Positions 14,209 to 22,490 of a stretch of 24,110 nt of DNA are shown piece by piece (the first letter of the stretch is position 1; every line of letters begins with the position of its first letter). This stretch comes from Candidatus Dependentiae bacterium (GTDB lineage: Bacteria > Babelota > Babeliae > Babelales > UASB340), in contig JAHIKO010000050.1 of assembly GCA_018897535.1 (NCBI GenBank), positions 1-24,110 on the forward strand. Reading direction: 5' to 3'. A program made the translations under genes and the position numbers. The notes beneath the pieces are model-generated. The model was not told the origin of the DNA and did no database searches. It worked only from the letters and a program-made list of their open reading frames with translations.

Positions 14209-15762
14209 GTGAAAAGAAATATGAAAAAAGCATATAAAAAGAAAAACAACCCGCTACTAAAATTTTTATTTACATTAATATCATTGTTTTTTTTGATAGT
14301 TGTTATTTCAGTTATAGTCTTTAGATTAAAAACTGCAGCAAAAAAACAACTTTTCGTAAAATCAACAGGTGCCACTGAACAAATTACAGTGTTCACTCAT
14401 GGCTCATTTGGTTCCGTTATTGGACTTATTAACTTCTTTCAAGTTATAAAAGATGATATTTCCGGAACAACTTACAAAAAAACCGTATCTAAAATGAGAA
14501 ACGACCCCGGATTTTATTCAAGTCAACCTATCATGCAAAAGGGTCTTGTTTCCATAAATCCATCATTTGATCTCAACTCAATATCAAACGCCCGTTACGC
14601 AGCATATCCATTAATTAAAGGTTACGACCAAATAGAACAAAGCCTAAATCAAAATAGAATTAATAATCACTACTATACATTTGGATGGAGTGGGCTATTA
14701 AGTCAAAGTAGAAGGCGAAAAGAAGCCATAAGATTTTATAATGCCTTATCTGAAGAAATAGATAAATACAAATTGCTTGGGAAAAATGTACAAATTAAAA
14801 TACTTACACACAGTCACGGTGGCAATTTGGCATTAAACTTAGCTGCCGTACACGCCATTATGAATAATTTTGAAAATATAGATCTTTTAATTAACAATGC
14901 GATAAATGAAGATCAAAAAGAAGCCTATAAATTAATGTATGAACAAATAAAAACATTACCCAAAAAGAGTAGTTTAACAGGCTTAAAAGGTCAAAAATTT
15001 TTGGACTATTTTCCGGAAAAAAAAGATTTTAAAATTAGTGAACTCTTAATGTTTGGATGTCCAATTCAACCGGAAACGGAGCCTTTGGTTTTAAATAATT
15101 TTTTCGGACATATTTATAATATTTATTCTGAAGAAGATGTTGTTCAAGATCTGGATGTATTTTCTACAAAAAAAGAAAGTAAAAAAAGATTAAAAATTTT
15201 GAAAAAAGTAGATCTTAGTAAATTAAGAACTAAACCTGAAATAACCCAAATAAAAATTATGATAGAAAGAGATATTAGAAAAAATAAATTGGAATCTCAA
15301 AAAATATTTAGTCTTGCACAAACTGAAACAACCACAAATAATAGCAATCACAATGACGGTTTTATAAAAAAATTACTTTCAAATAAAGTTTTGTTTTCCA
15401 AAAAAACCATGGACCCATCTCACAAAGAGATGTGGTTTGTGTCATGGGAAAAATCAAAAAATAAAGATGCAAATGCACTTGAAATAATACCGTGCGTCAC
15501 ATTTATGCCATTAATATTAAATGCCGTAAAAAGTATGGCAAAATTTACAAATGATATTGATATAAACCTAAGATTAACTGCCAGAAATTTAAAAGTTTAT
15601 GCATTTAAGCACAAAGAAAAAATAAAAATGACCACAAATAAAATGACCGTACCAAGAAATTTGGTTGATTCAATTAAAACAAAATTACTTGAATGGCGAC
15701 CTGAAGATATTTCCGTTACTAAGCAATTTGATACAATTAAAAACTATCAAGCTCAAAATTAA
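14209..15762 (+). CDS. membrane-anchored lipase-like alpha/beta hydrolase
   Basis: A 517-residue protein with a basic start, one hydrophobic segment (about 16-38), then a large soluble domain. Hydrolase features are visible: FTHGSFGS (62-69) as a candidate oxyanion loop, THSHGGN with candidate nucleophile Ser202, candidate acid Asp310 in YSEEDVVQD, and candidate His405 in DPSHKEMWF. The nucleophile elbow is T-H-S-H-G-G rather than the strict GxSxG, as in some lipase and PGAP1-like enzymes. Lipid or ester hydrolysis is therefore a reasonable but unproven prediction. GGAGA (14198-14202) is 6 bases before GTG 14209; the next ATG (14221) is too far from it. The long basic linker (320-365) is unusual. 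The gene precedes bamA in the same direction, with a 102-base gap. Confidence 0.75.
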   Translation: MKRNMKKAYKKKNNPLLKFLFTLISLFFLIVVISVIVFRLKTAAKKQLFVKSTGATEQITVFTHGSFGSVIGLINFFQVIKDDISGTTYKKTVSKMRNDPGFYSSQPIMQKGLVSINPSFDLNSISNARYAAYPLIKGYDQIEQSLNQNRINNHYYTFGWSGLLSQSRRRKEAIRFYNALSEEIDKYKLLGKNVQIKILTHSHGGNLALNLAAVHAIMNNFENIDLLINNAINEDQKEAYKLMYEQIKTLPKKSSLTGLKGQKFLDYFPEKKDFKISELLMFGCPIQPETEPLVLNNFFGHIYNIYSEEDVVQDLDVFSTKKESKKRLKILKKVDLSKLRTKPEITQIKIMIERDIRKNKLESQKIFSLAQTETTTNNSNHNDGFIKKLLSNKVLFSKKTMDPSHKEMWFVSWEKSKNKDANALEIIPCVTFMPLILNAVKSMAKFTNDIDINLRLTARNLKVYAFKHKEKIKMTTNKMTVPRNLVDSIKTKLLEWRPEDISVTKQFDTIKNYQAQN

Positions 15763-15793
15763 TTTTTAAATAACAGAAATAAGTGGTAATTTT

Positions 15794-15822
15794 CTGACAA
15801 AATTGTATCCTATTTTTTTAAT
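15794..15822 (+). promoter_or_regulatory. putative promoter for bamA
   Basis: CTGACA (15794-15799), a 17-base spacer and TTTAAT (15817-15822), upstream of a GGAG ribosome binding site and the bamA ATG. Confidence 0.35.
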
Positions 15823-15864
15823 GAGAAATTAAAATTCAAAAATTGAGAGATTGTTTGGAGCTTT

Positions 15865-18339
15865 ATGTTATCTAAAAATTTAAACGTAAAGAGTTTTATA
15901 CTCTTTTTTTTGTGTCTTATATTTAATACAAATATCTTAAATGCAGATTTAAACGATAATTCAAATAAAATAAATAAAATAAAAATTTTTGGTAATAAAC
16001 ACGTAAAAAAATATTTAATAATAAATAAGTTGCCTTGGAAAGTTGGCGAAAATTTCGATGAAACAAAAACGGCAATGACTATAAATAACATATATTCACT
16101 AGGCTATTTCAAACAAATAAAAATAGAAAAAGAGATCTTAAAAAATTCAAAAGTAAATTTATTTATTACCGTAGAAGAAAAAGATTTATTGGCAAATTTG
16201 GAGTTTGAAGGCAACAAAACAATAAGCTCCGATAAAATAAGAAAAGAATTGGCACTCGATAAATTGATTACAATAGATGATGAAACATTGGAAAAAATTT
16301 CAACAGGCATCAAAAAATTGTATGCAGACGAGAGTTTTCATAATATAAAAATTGAAACAAAAATAATTCCTGATGCAAAAATAGAAAAAAAATCTTCTGC
16401 CAAATTTATAATAACTGAAGGCATTAGATCGGTTATTGTCAGTGTAAACTTTGTAGGCAATAATCAAATTTCAGATCGCAAATTAAGAAAAATGATTTCA
16501 ACACGCGAAGAATGGCTTTTAGGATTTTTAGATGATGCCGGTAAATATAAAAAAGACGACCTTGAAATGGATAAACACAGAATTGAATATATTTACAAAG
16601 ATTTGGGATATCTTACAACAAGTGTGCCTAAAGTTGATGTAGATTTTTCAGAACAAGATAAAAAAATTAAAGTTACATTTCATATAAAAGAAGGCGACCA
16701 ATTTATTATTGCAAAAATAAATACTGTCGTTGACGATGAAGTTTCCGACTCGGATCAGCGTGAATATATTACACTTGATGAAAACAAACCATACTGCCAA
16801 TCAAAGATGTTGGAAACAATCACAAATCTAAAAAATCTTTGGGGTAAATTAGGTTATATCAATGCTGACGTCTATCCGCAAGTAATTCCTGATGAACAAA
16901 CCAAAACGGTTGAAATAAATTTTGACGTTGAAAAAGGCAAAAAAATATATGTAAACAGAATAGATATTTCAGGAAACACTTACACCAGAGATAAAGTAAT
17001 AAGAAGACAAATTGATCTTGAAGAGGGAGATCTTATTACAACCAAAAAATTAAATGCTTCACAAGCGAATGTTGAATATTTGAGTTACTTTGAACGAGGC
17101 GGAGTAAATTGGAAAATTCACAGACTAAGTGAAGATAAAGCAAATTTGGAAATGAACATAAAAGAAACTAAAACAGGAAGTGCAAATATCGGATTAACCT
17201 ATGGTAGTGACAGATTTAATCCACAACCATCGGTAAAAGTTCGCGGTAACATTGAAAAGAAAAATTTATTTGGATTAGGCTTTGACGTTGGCGGAACAAT
17301 TCAAGCAAGCAGACATCATATTCAAGACATATCCGCAACATTTTTTGATCCGGCAATTTTAGATTCGGATTCATCCGTTTTTGCAACAATATATAAACGC
17401 TGGGAAGAATATGAACAATGGACAAACGTTACGGTAATGCCAAAAGAAAAAACAACAGGAGGTAGCGGAAGATTTGGTTTTTACTTACCACAACTTGATA
17501 AACGTTTACAATTTTTAACAGAACTTGGAATAGAAAGCATTTCAAATAATAATCCACATGCAAAAGGTCCAAACGCAGCAATATTTGAACCTATTGTCAG
17601 ACAAAAATTTCAAGAAGGAACTTTAGCTTGGCTTTGTTTTGATTTGATAAAAGATACACGTAATCATAAGGTTTATCCAAACTCCGGATACAAAACAATT
17701 TTACACACCAAATTAGCACCACCTGCAGTAAATGAAGAATACAGTTTTTTAAAGGCAGAACTTGAAGGCAGCTGGTATACACCGTTAATCGGAGATGACA
17801 ATTTAGTTTTGGGTATGCATGCAAAATTTGGTGTAGTTGAACCTGTTGGCGGTACTTATTATATTACACAAATAGATTCGGACGGCATTGCTTCAAAAGT
17901 TGAAAAAAGAAAAATTATACCATATAAAGAATTATTCAATATGGGTGGACAAGATACGGTAAGAGGCTTTGTTTGGGGTAGCATCGGACCTGCATGGACT
18001 ACAGGCGCAAATGATCAGAATGGTAGTCCAATGGGAAGTAAATATATGTTCCAATTTAATGCAGAATTAATATTCCCATTGATTCCGGACTACTCAATGA
18101 AGGGGCATTTCTTCTATGATGCCGGTGCCGGATGGGATACGCCAAAAGATGCAATTACGCAAGAAGATAGAGCTTACATAAAACGCGATAGATTTAAATT
18201 ACGTCATGCTGTCGGCTTTGGATTAAATTTAACACAACCTGTTCCTGCAAAAATTGACTGGGGATATAAACTTGATAGAGACAAGGCTGCCGGTGAATCG
18301 CCAAGTGAGTTTCATATTAGTATGAATTATGCATTTTAA
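15865..18339 (+). CDS. bamA: outer-membrane protein assembly factor BamA
   Basis: Core of the BAM complex, which folds and inserts beta-barrel proteins into the outer membrane. Signal peptide at residues 1-27 (LFFLCLIFNTNILNA). Five POTRA domains follow: IKIFGNKHVKKYLI, LEFEGNKTISSDKI, VNFVGNNQISDRKL, the IAKINTVVDD region, and IDISGNTYTRDKVIRR. The C-terminal 16-strand barrel starts around residue 430 and holds the conserved loop-6 motif VRGF (699-702). It ends with a terminal Phe (MNYAF), the usual beta-signal. At 824 residues it is near the usual size. GGAG lies 6 bases before the ATG. This gene shows that the organism has an outer membrane. It is followed by a repeat-rich 476-base gap. 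Confidence 0.96.
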   Translation: MLSKNLNVKSFILFFLCLIFNTNILNADLNDNSNKINKIKIFGNKHVKKYLIINKLPWKVGENFDETKTAMTINNIYSLGYFKQIKIEKEILKNSKVNLFITVEEKDLLANLEFEGNKTISSDKIRKELALDKLITIDDETLEKISTGIKKLYADESFHNIKIETKIIPDAKIEKKSSAKFIITEGIRSVIVSVNFVGNNQISDRKLRKMISTREEWLLGFLDDAGKYKKDDLEMDKHRIEYIYKDLGYLTTSVPKVDVDFSEQDKKIKVTFHIKEGDQFIIAKINTVVDDEVSDSDQREYITLDENKPYCQSKMLETITNLKNLWGKLGYINADVYPQVIPDEQTKTVEINFDVEKGKKIYVNRIDISGNTYTRDKVIRRQIDLEEGDLITTKKLNASQANVEYLSYFERGGVNWKIHRLSEDKANLEMNIKETKTGSANIGLTYGSDRFNPQPSVKVRGNIEKKNLFGLGFDVGGTIQASRHHIQDISATFFDPAILDSDSSVFATIYKRWEEYEQWTNVTVMPKEKTTGGSGRFGFYLPQLDKRLQFLTELGIESISNNNPHAKGPNAAIFEPIVRQKFQEGTLAWLCFDLIKDTRNHKVYPNSGYKTILHTKLAPPAVNEEYSFLKAELEGSWYTPLIGDDNLVLGMHAKFGVVEPVGGTYYITQIDSDGIASKVEKRKIIPYKELFNMGGQDTVRGFVWGSIGPAWTTGANDQNGSPMGSKYMFQFNAELIFPLIPDYSMKGHFFYDAGAGWDTPKDAITQEDRAYIKRDRFKLRHAVGFGLNLTQPVPAKIDWGYKLDRDKAAGESPSEFHISMNYAF

Positions 18340-18357
18340 AAAAGTATAAAAATAATC

Positions 18358-18375
18358 GGAGGGCGATAGCCCTCC
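18358..18375 (+). terminator. hairpin after bamA, possibly a terminator
   Basis: A perfect GGAGGGC / GCCCTCC stem with a GATA loop, 18 bases after the bamA stop. It has no T-run, so it may be a factor-dependent terminator or an mRNA-stabilising hairpin. Confidence 0.45.
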
Positions 18376-18376
18376 T

Positions 18377-18450
18377 CTACCACAATACCGCATTGCTACG
18401 CAACGCTCAATCGAATTTATATCTTAACGCGAACTCGATAATTAATTTTT
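18377..18450 (+). repeat. direct repeat, copy A
   Basis: About 74 bases that recur in imperfect form at 18569-18643: CTACCA, a palindromic GCATTGC/GCAACGC core, CGAATTT, then GCGAACTCGATAATTAA. The last part returns inverted at 18701-18720. Confidence 0.7.
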
Positions 18451-18504
18451 AGCAAAAAGTAGCTTAAATACTCAAAAAATAGCTAAAGTGCGCCGCAGGC
18501 TTTT

Positions 18505-18533
18505 GTCATCCTGAACTTGATTCAGGATCCAGT
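18505..18533 (+). repeat. CATCCTGAA-type palindrome
   Basis: ATCCTGAA (18508-18515) and TTCAGGAT (18521-18528) are perfect 8-base arms around CTTGA, in the context TGTCATCC...GATCCAG. This is a well-known kind of dispersed intergenic palindrome. A second hairpin follows: GCCCAA (18548-18553) / TTGGGC (18564-18569). Confidence 0.7.
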
Positions 18534-18568
18534 CCCAAGCATCTTTCGCCCAAAGCAGACGCATTGGG

Positions 18569-18643
18569 CTACCATAATATCGCATTGCATTCGCAACGCT
18601 ACTCGAATTTTTTTAATTAGCGTGAACTAGATAATTAAATATT
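18569..18643 (+). repeat. direct repeat, copy B
   Basis: Imperfect copy of 18377-18450, with the same order of CTACCA, GCATTGC...GCAACGCT, CGAATTT and GAACTAGATAATTAA blocks. Confidence 0.7.
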
Positions 18644-18700
18644 TAATTTTGCAAAAAACTTTAATTATAATTAAAAATAAACATAGTTTTTAGATTAATT

Positions 18701-18720
18701 AATTATCGAATTCGCGTTAA
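18701..18720 (-). repeat. inverted copy of the repeat end
   Basis: AATTATCGAATTCGCGTTAA is the reverse complement of 18424-18443 apart from one base. It closes an inverted repeat of about 297 bases overall. Confidence 0.75.
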
Positions 18721-18746
18721 ATACATACCAAATTGCAATAAGCTAC

Positions 18747-18775
18747 TTGTGATTTTTAAAAAAGTTTACTACACT
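18747..18775 (+). promoter_or_regulatory. putative promoter for the tandem paralog genes
   Basis: TTGTGA (18747-18752), a 17-base spacer and TACACT (18770-18775). Predicted start is near 18782. The rest of the 476-base gap (18340-18815) holds repeats and no visible gene. Confidence 0.4.
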
Positions 18776-18815
18776 TTGTGCCTTAATAAACTTTATATTT
18801 TAAAAGTGTAATAAC

Positions 18816-19379
18816 ATGAAATATTTTTCTTATATATTTTTAATACTAATATTTTTTGATCTGCAAACGGTTGCAACGCAATTAGTTGCAGCGCAATCAA
18901 AGCATACATTAACAAAATCAGATATTAAAAATTTAACACCGGACCAAAAAAAAGAATTAGTCGATTTTTTTAAAGAAAAATATAAAACAATAGAGAACGA
19001 ATCAGACAAAGAAGAAATTAAAAAACTTTTAGATTTCATAGAATCAAATAGCAGTATATCTAATTTTTCTAAAATCAAAAATGCAATAAAATATGCACTA
19101 ACTCATACAATAACAAAAGCTGCAATATCTTTAATTTCGATAATTGCCATTATTTATGAAATTAAAAAGATTAAAAACAAAAAAGCTGATAAACTTTTAA
19201 ATTCAAATAAAATAAGTAAAAGTTATGAACAAGTTACAAGAGAAATATTTGATGAAAAAGCTGATCCGTGCTTATGCTTAAGTGACATGAAATATTTAAA
19301 AGAATTTAGACGAGAATATCCGAATGCCAAATGTTACACTTATAATGTTGATGGCACACCGGTTATAGTTAGTAATTAA
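18816..19379 (+). CDS. membrane protein of unrecognised family, tandem paralog 1
   Basis: A 187-residue protein with an N-terminal signal segment (residues about 4-25), a charged helical region (30-75), one membrane segment (about 98-115, THTITKAAISLISIIAII) and a soluble tail of about 70 residues. The tail contains CLCLSDMKYLKEF and CYTYNVDGTPVIV. Three cysteines sit in the tail (ADPCLCLSD, NAKCYTY). The core from TIENESDKEEIKKLLDFI to the YEIKKI after the membrane segment aligns with the following gene's product, so the two are paralogs (my reading). The ribosome binding site is weak. No family recognised. Its position between bamA and an LptA-like gene hints at an envelope role, but this is inference. 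Confidence 0.65.
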   Translation: MKYFSYIFLILIFFDLQTVATQLVAAQSKHTLTKSDIKNLTPDQKKELVDFFKEKYKTIENESDKEEIKKLLDFIESNSSISNFSKIKNAIKYALTHTITKAAISLISIIAIIYEIKKIKNKKADKLLNSNKISKSYEQVTREIFDEKADPCLCLSDMKYLKEFRREYPNAKCYTYNVDGTPVIVSN

Positions 19380-19409
19380 GTTTGATAGTAAAATAAAAAG
19401 CTGATAATT

Positions 19410-19967
19410 ATGCACAAAATATTTAAAAAAATATTTTTTTTAATTCTTATTTTCAAAAGCTATTCATTCGCTCAAGCTGAAAATAAACTTACTATAAAAT
19501 CTGTAGATGTTCAAAATATGTTGATTGAAAAACTTGAAGAGATAAAATCGTCAGAAAACTCAAAAGCTGATGCTATAAGCGAACTAAAAAACAATCTAAA
19601 AGAAACATATGTTCAGATAGATAATGTGCAAGAAAAAGAATTATTAAATAATCTTTTAGCTCAACTTTCAGCTAAAAAACCGGAAAAATACACTATCAAA
19701 AGAACTATTTTAAAATCTATTGAACAATTTGTTATGCATTCGACACCAAAACTTATAATATGTGCAACAATAATAATAGTTTTATATCAACTAAAAGGAA
19801 TAATATCAGCATCTGAAACAATCGTATTTTTGGAACAAATTGATCAAATAGCATCAACTATGAATTGGGGTAAATTTTGGGATGCATTTCCTGCGATTGC
19901 AACAACAGCAACAAGTCTTTTTGGTGGTATAGCCGGAGTCATTACAACAATAATCTCTTGGCTTTAA
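19410..19967 (+). CDS. membrane protein of unrecognised family, tandem paralog 2
   Basis: A 185-residue protein with a signal segment (KKIFFLILIFKSYSFAQA, cleavage near residue 23), a charged helical region with coiled-coil-like spacing (30-90), a membrane segment (about 114-128, PKLIICATIIIVLYQL) and a second hydrophobic C-terminal stretch (ATTATSLFGGIAGVITTIISWL). Alignment with the preceding product covers IDNVQEKELLNNLLAQL, the motif H-S/T, and Y-Q/E-L/I-K after the membrane segment. The C-terminal halves differ completely. There is no clear ribosome binding site. Only 30 bases separate it from paralog 1, and 28 from the LptA-like gene, so these are likely one operon. Confidence 0.65.
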   Translation: MHKIFKKIFFLILIFKSYSFAQAENKLTIKSVDVQNMLIEKLEEIKSSENSKADAISELKNNLKETYVQIDNVQEKELLNNLLAQLSAKKPEKYTIKRTILKSIEQFVMHSTPKLIICATIIIVLYQLKGIISASETIVFLEQIDQIASTMNWGKFWDAFPAIATTATSLFGGIAGVITTIISWL

Positions 19968-19995
19968 TAATTTAAAATAAACAAAGAGTAGTTTT

Positions 19996-20580
19996 ATGAA
20001 TTTAAATTTTATTTCAAAAATTATTTTTATTTTCTTATTTTTTTCAAAATTAAATTTGTCAGCCAAACCAAACCCGTTTTCTAAAATAGAAATAAGCAGT
20101 AATAGCGCTACAGTTTGCAAAGATTCGAAAATTAAAAATCTATTTAATTTTACATATCAAGAAAATGTTTTGGTAAAATTTGCTGACGATAGCACAGCCA
20201 AGGCTCAAGAACTTGAAGTTAAATTAAACACGGATAAAAACACTCAAGTTAATAAAGAAGTTAAAGACAACTTATCTTTAATAGAAAAAATTACTTTTAA
20301 AAAAAATGTCGTAGTTCAAAATGAAAATAAAACTATTTGCGCAGATATGGCTGTAATTTTTCCAAAATCTAAAATTTGCAAATTTGTAGGAAATGTTGAA
20401 ATAAAACAAACTAAAATTAATCCAAAAGATATTCCAATAACGACAAAATGTGTGCAAGCCAAACTTAATTTAATAACGGAAGAAATAATTTTTTCAGGTA
20501 GCGAAAACATACCGGTAAGCACAACCATATCAATTGACGGTTACCCTGAGCTTATGAACCCAATTAAAAACAAAAAATAA
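19996..20580 (+). CDS. LptA/OstA-like periplasmic protein
   Basis: Predicted periplasmic beta-jellyroll protein of the LptA/LptC/OstA group, which carries lipopolysaccharide across the periplasm. A signal peptide (residues about 1-23, ending LNLSA) precedes a 170-residue domain with OstA-like features: alternating strands such as NVLVKFADDSTAKAQELEV, KITFKKNVVVQNENKTICADMAVIF and CKFVGNVEIKQTK. The pattern of strand, then F/V-x-G/K-N-V-x-V, is the OstA repeat. The 194-residue length is near that of LptA. Three bases separate its stop from mutL, so the two are probably translated together. AAAGAG lies 9 bases before the ATG. I rate the family call as likely, not certain, and the LPS role as inferred. 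Confidence 0.65.
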   Translation: MNLNFISKIIFIFLFFSKLNLSAKPNPFSKIEISSNSATVCKDSKIKNLFNFTYQENVLVKFADDSTAKAQELEVKLNTDKNTQVNKEVKDNLSLIEKITFKKNVVVQNENKTICADMAVIFPKSKICKFVGNVEIKQTKINPKDIPITTKCVQAKLNLITEEIIFSGSENIPVSTTISIDGYPELMNPIKNKK

Positions 20581-20583
20581 ATC

Positions 20584-22419
20584 ATGAATAAAATAAAAAT
20601 ATTGGCTCCGCAAGAAGCTTTAAAAATTGCCGCAGGCGAAGTTATTGAAAGACCAAGCAATATTGTAAAAGAAGTAATTGAAAATTCAATTGATGCACAA
20701 AGCACGCAGATAAGTTTGTATATAGAAGATTCCGGTAAAAAATTAATTAGAATTTTAGATAACGGTTGCGGCATGACAGTTGATGATGCAAAGCTTTGTT
20801 TTATAAATCACGCTACAAGCAAAATTGATAAACTGGACGATTTACTTGATATACATTCTTTTGGCTTTAGGGGTGAAGCTTTAGCAAGCATTAGCACCGT
20901 AAGCAAAGTCACTTTAATTACAAAAACAATCGATAGCGAACTCGGCGTTAAAATTGAATACAGCGAAAATAAACTTTTATCTGAACAAAATTTATCATGT
21001 GCAACGGGAACCGATTTACAAATAAACGATCTGTTTTATAACATACCGGTTAGAAAAAAATTTTTAAAACAAGATGAAACCGAATGGAATCAGATATTAA
21101 ATACGTTCAATGCATTTTGTTTAAGCAACACAAATATTCATTTTAAATTATATAAAGACGAAAAATTAATAATAAATGCACCTGCAGTTGAAAAACTTAA
21201 TGATAGGGTTTCTCAGTTGTTTGGACACAATTTTGGCCAAAATTTAATAAGTTTAATTGAAAAAGATTTAAAAGAAATCCAAATTACAGGTCTAATTTCA
21301 AATCATAACTTTTGGCAATATGGTAAACATAAAATTTTTATTTTCGTTAACAACAGATACATAAAAGATGTAGAAATTACAAAAGCATTGGTGAAAGGTT
21401 ATTCAGGTGTTTTGCCGCCAATGCGCTTTCCGGCCGGATTCATATTTATAAACGTTCCGGCTGATTTTGTAGATATAAACGTACATCCCAAAAAAGAAGA
21501 GGTCAGATTTTTAAAACCCAATACCGTAAATAATTTTTTACAAAATTTAGTAAAAGAAAGCTTAGACAATAATATAAAAAATTTGCTGGGAAAAACAAAT
21601 TCAATAAATAACCAAACGAATTTTCACGAAAGTGATATAACTTACGCCACAACTGAAAATAATATTGCTAAAAATAATTTTTATACCCAAGAATTAAGCC
21701 AAGAAATTGCTCAAGATTTTGCTTCGCCATTTGTAGCACTTGAAGAAACTAAAATTAGATCAAATATATTGCGTCCAAGAGAGTTAGAATTTGAGCCGGA
21801 GCAATCTACCATTTATAAAATAGAAACCATTGAAACAAGACCCGAGTTTAAAATTATAGGACAATTTTTAAGCACATATATAATTTCAGAAAATAACGAT
21901 AATTTAGTTTTGATAGATCAACACGCAGCTCATGAAAGAATTATCTATGATGAGTTGGCACAAAATTTTGAAAATAAATCGGGAATAAGATTAATGTTTC
22001 CGGAAATTATAAATTTGAATGAACAAGATATAGAAACTATAAAAGTTGCTATTCCATTTTTGAATAAACAAGGCATTGAGCTTGAGCTTTTTGGCAAAAA
22101 TCAGATTGCCATAAAATCAAGTCCACCCAAAATTCAGAATCAATCATTAAAAGAGCTGGTTTTTGAGATTTTGGAAAGTATTAAAGAATTTTCAAATCTT
22201 GACGAAGAAGCTTTTCGTAAAAAGTTAAATGACAAAGTTCATGCACAAATTTCATGCAAAGCTGCAGTTAAAGCCGGAGATACTTTAAGCTTTGATCAAA
22301 TGGAGAATATAGTTAAAAAATTATCAAATACAACCAACCCGTTACTTTGTCCTCATGGCAGACCAACTACTTGGATTTTAAATAAAAGTTTTGTTGAAAA
22401 GAATTTTAAAAGAAAATAA
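20584..22419 (+). CDS. mutL: DNA mismatch repair protein MutL (endonuclease type)
   Basis: Links mismatch recognition by MutS to strand incision and repair. The N-terminal GHKL ATPase has its motifs in order: AAGEVIERP with catalytic Glu30 in KEVIENSIDA, DNGCGM (59-64), and SFGFRGEALASI. A variable linker (about 330-415) joins a C-terminal domain with endonuclease motifs: DQHAAHERIIYD (445-456), SCKAAVKAGD (557-566) and CPHGRPT (589-595). This is therefore the nicking type, unlike E. coli MutL. In the DQHA(X)2E(X)4E motif the last Glu is Asp456, with Glu457 next to it. Length 611 residues, typical. It directly follows the LptA-like gene (3-base gap) and lacks its own ribosome binding site, so coupled translation is likely. 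Confidence 0.96.
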   Translation: MNKIKILAPQEALKIAAGEVIERPSNIVKEVIENSIDAQSTQISLYIEDSGKKLIRILDNGCGMTVDDAKLCFINHATSKIDKLDDLLDIHSFGFRGEALASISTVSKVTLITKTIDSELGVKIEYSENKLLSEQNLSCATGTDLQINDLFYNIPVRKKFLKQDETEWNQILNTFNAFCLSNTNIHFKLYKDEKLIINAPAVEKLNDRVSQLFGHNFGQNLISLIEKDLKEIQITGLISNHNFWQYGKHKIFIFVNNRYIKDVEITKALVKGYSGVLPPMRFPAGFIFINVPADFVDINVHPKKEEVRFLKPNTVNNFLQNLVKESLDNNIKNLLGKTNSINNQTNFHESDITYATTENNIAKNNFYTQELSQEIAQDFASPFVALEETKIRSNILRPRELEFEPEQSTIYKIETIETRPEFKIIGQFLSTYIISENNDNLVLIDQHAAHERIIYDELAQNFENKSGIRLMFPEIINLNEQDIETIKVAIPFLNKQGIELELFGKNQIAIKSSPPKIQNQSLKELVFEILESIKEFSNLDEEAFRKKLNDKVHAQISCKAAVKAGDTLSFDQMENIVKKLSNTTNPLLCPHGRPTTWILNKSFVEKNFKRK

Positions 22420-22445
22420 AAAGGCCCGGTATTTCTACCGAGCCC
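22412..22445 (-). terminator. intrinsic terminator of the right-edge gene
   Basis: GGCCCGGTA (22423-22431) and TACCGAGCC (22436-22444) pair with one mismatch around a TTTC loop. Read on the minus strand, the hairpin is followed by a T-rich run opposite 22413-22422. It overlaps the 3' end of mutL and may also slow plus-strand transcription. Confidence 0.7.
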
Positions 22446-22490
22446 AGTTTATTATGTATACCAATTTTTATAAAATTGTACTTTATTCAA

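Noticed and set aside
18377..18720. Insertion sequence
   Set aside because: No transposase or fragment of one can be found in any frame; only repeats are visible.
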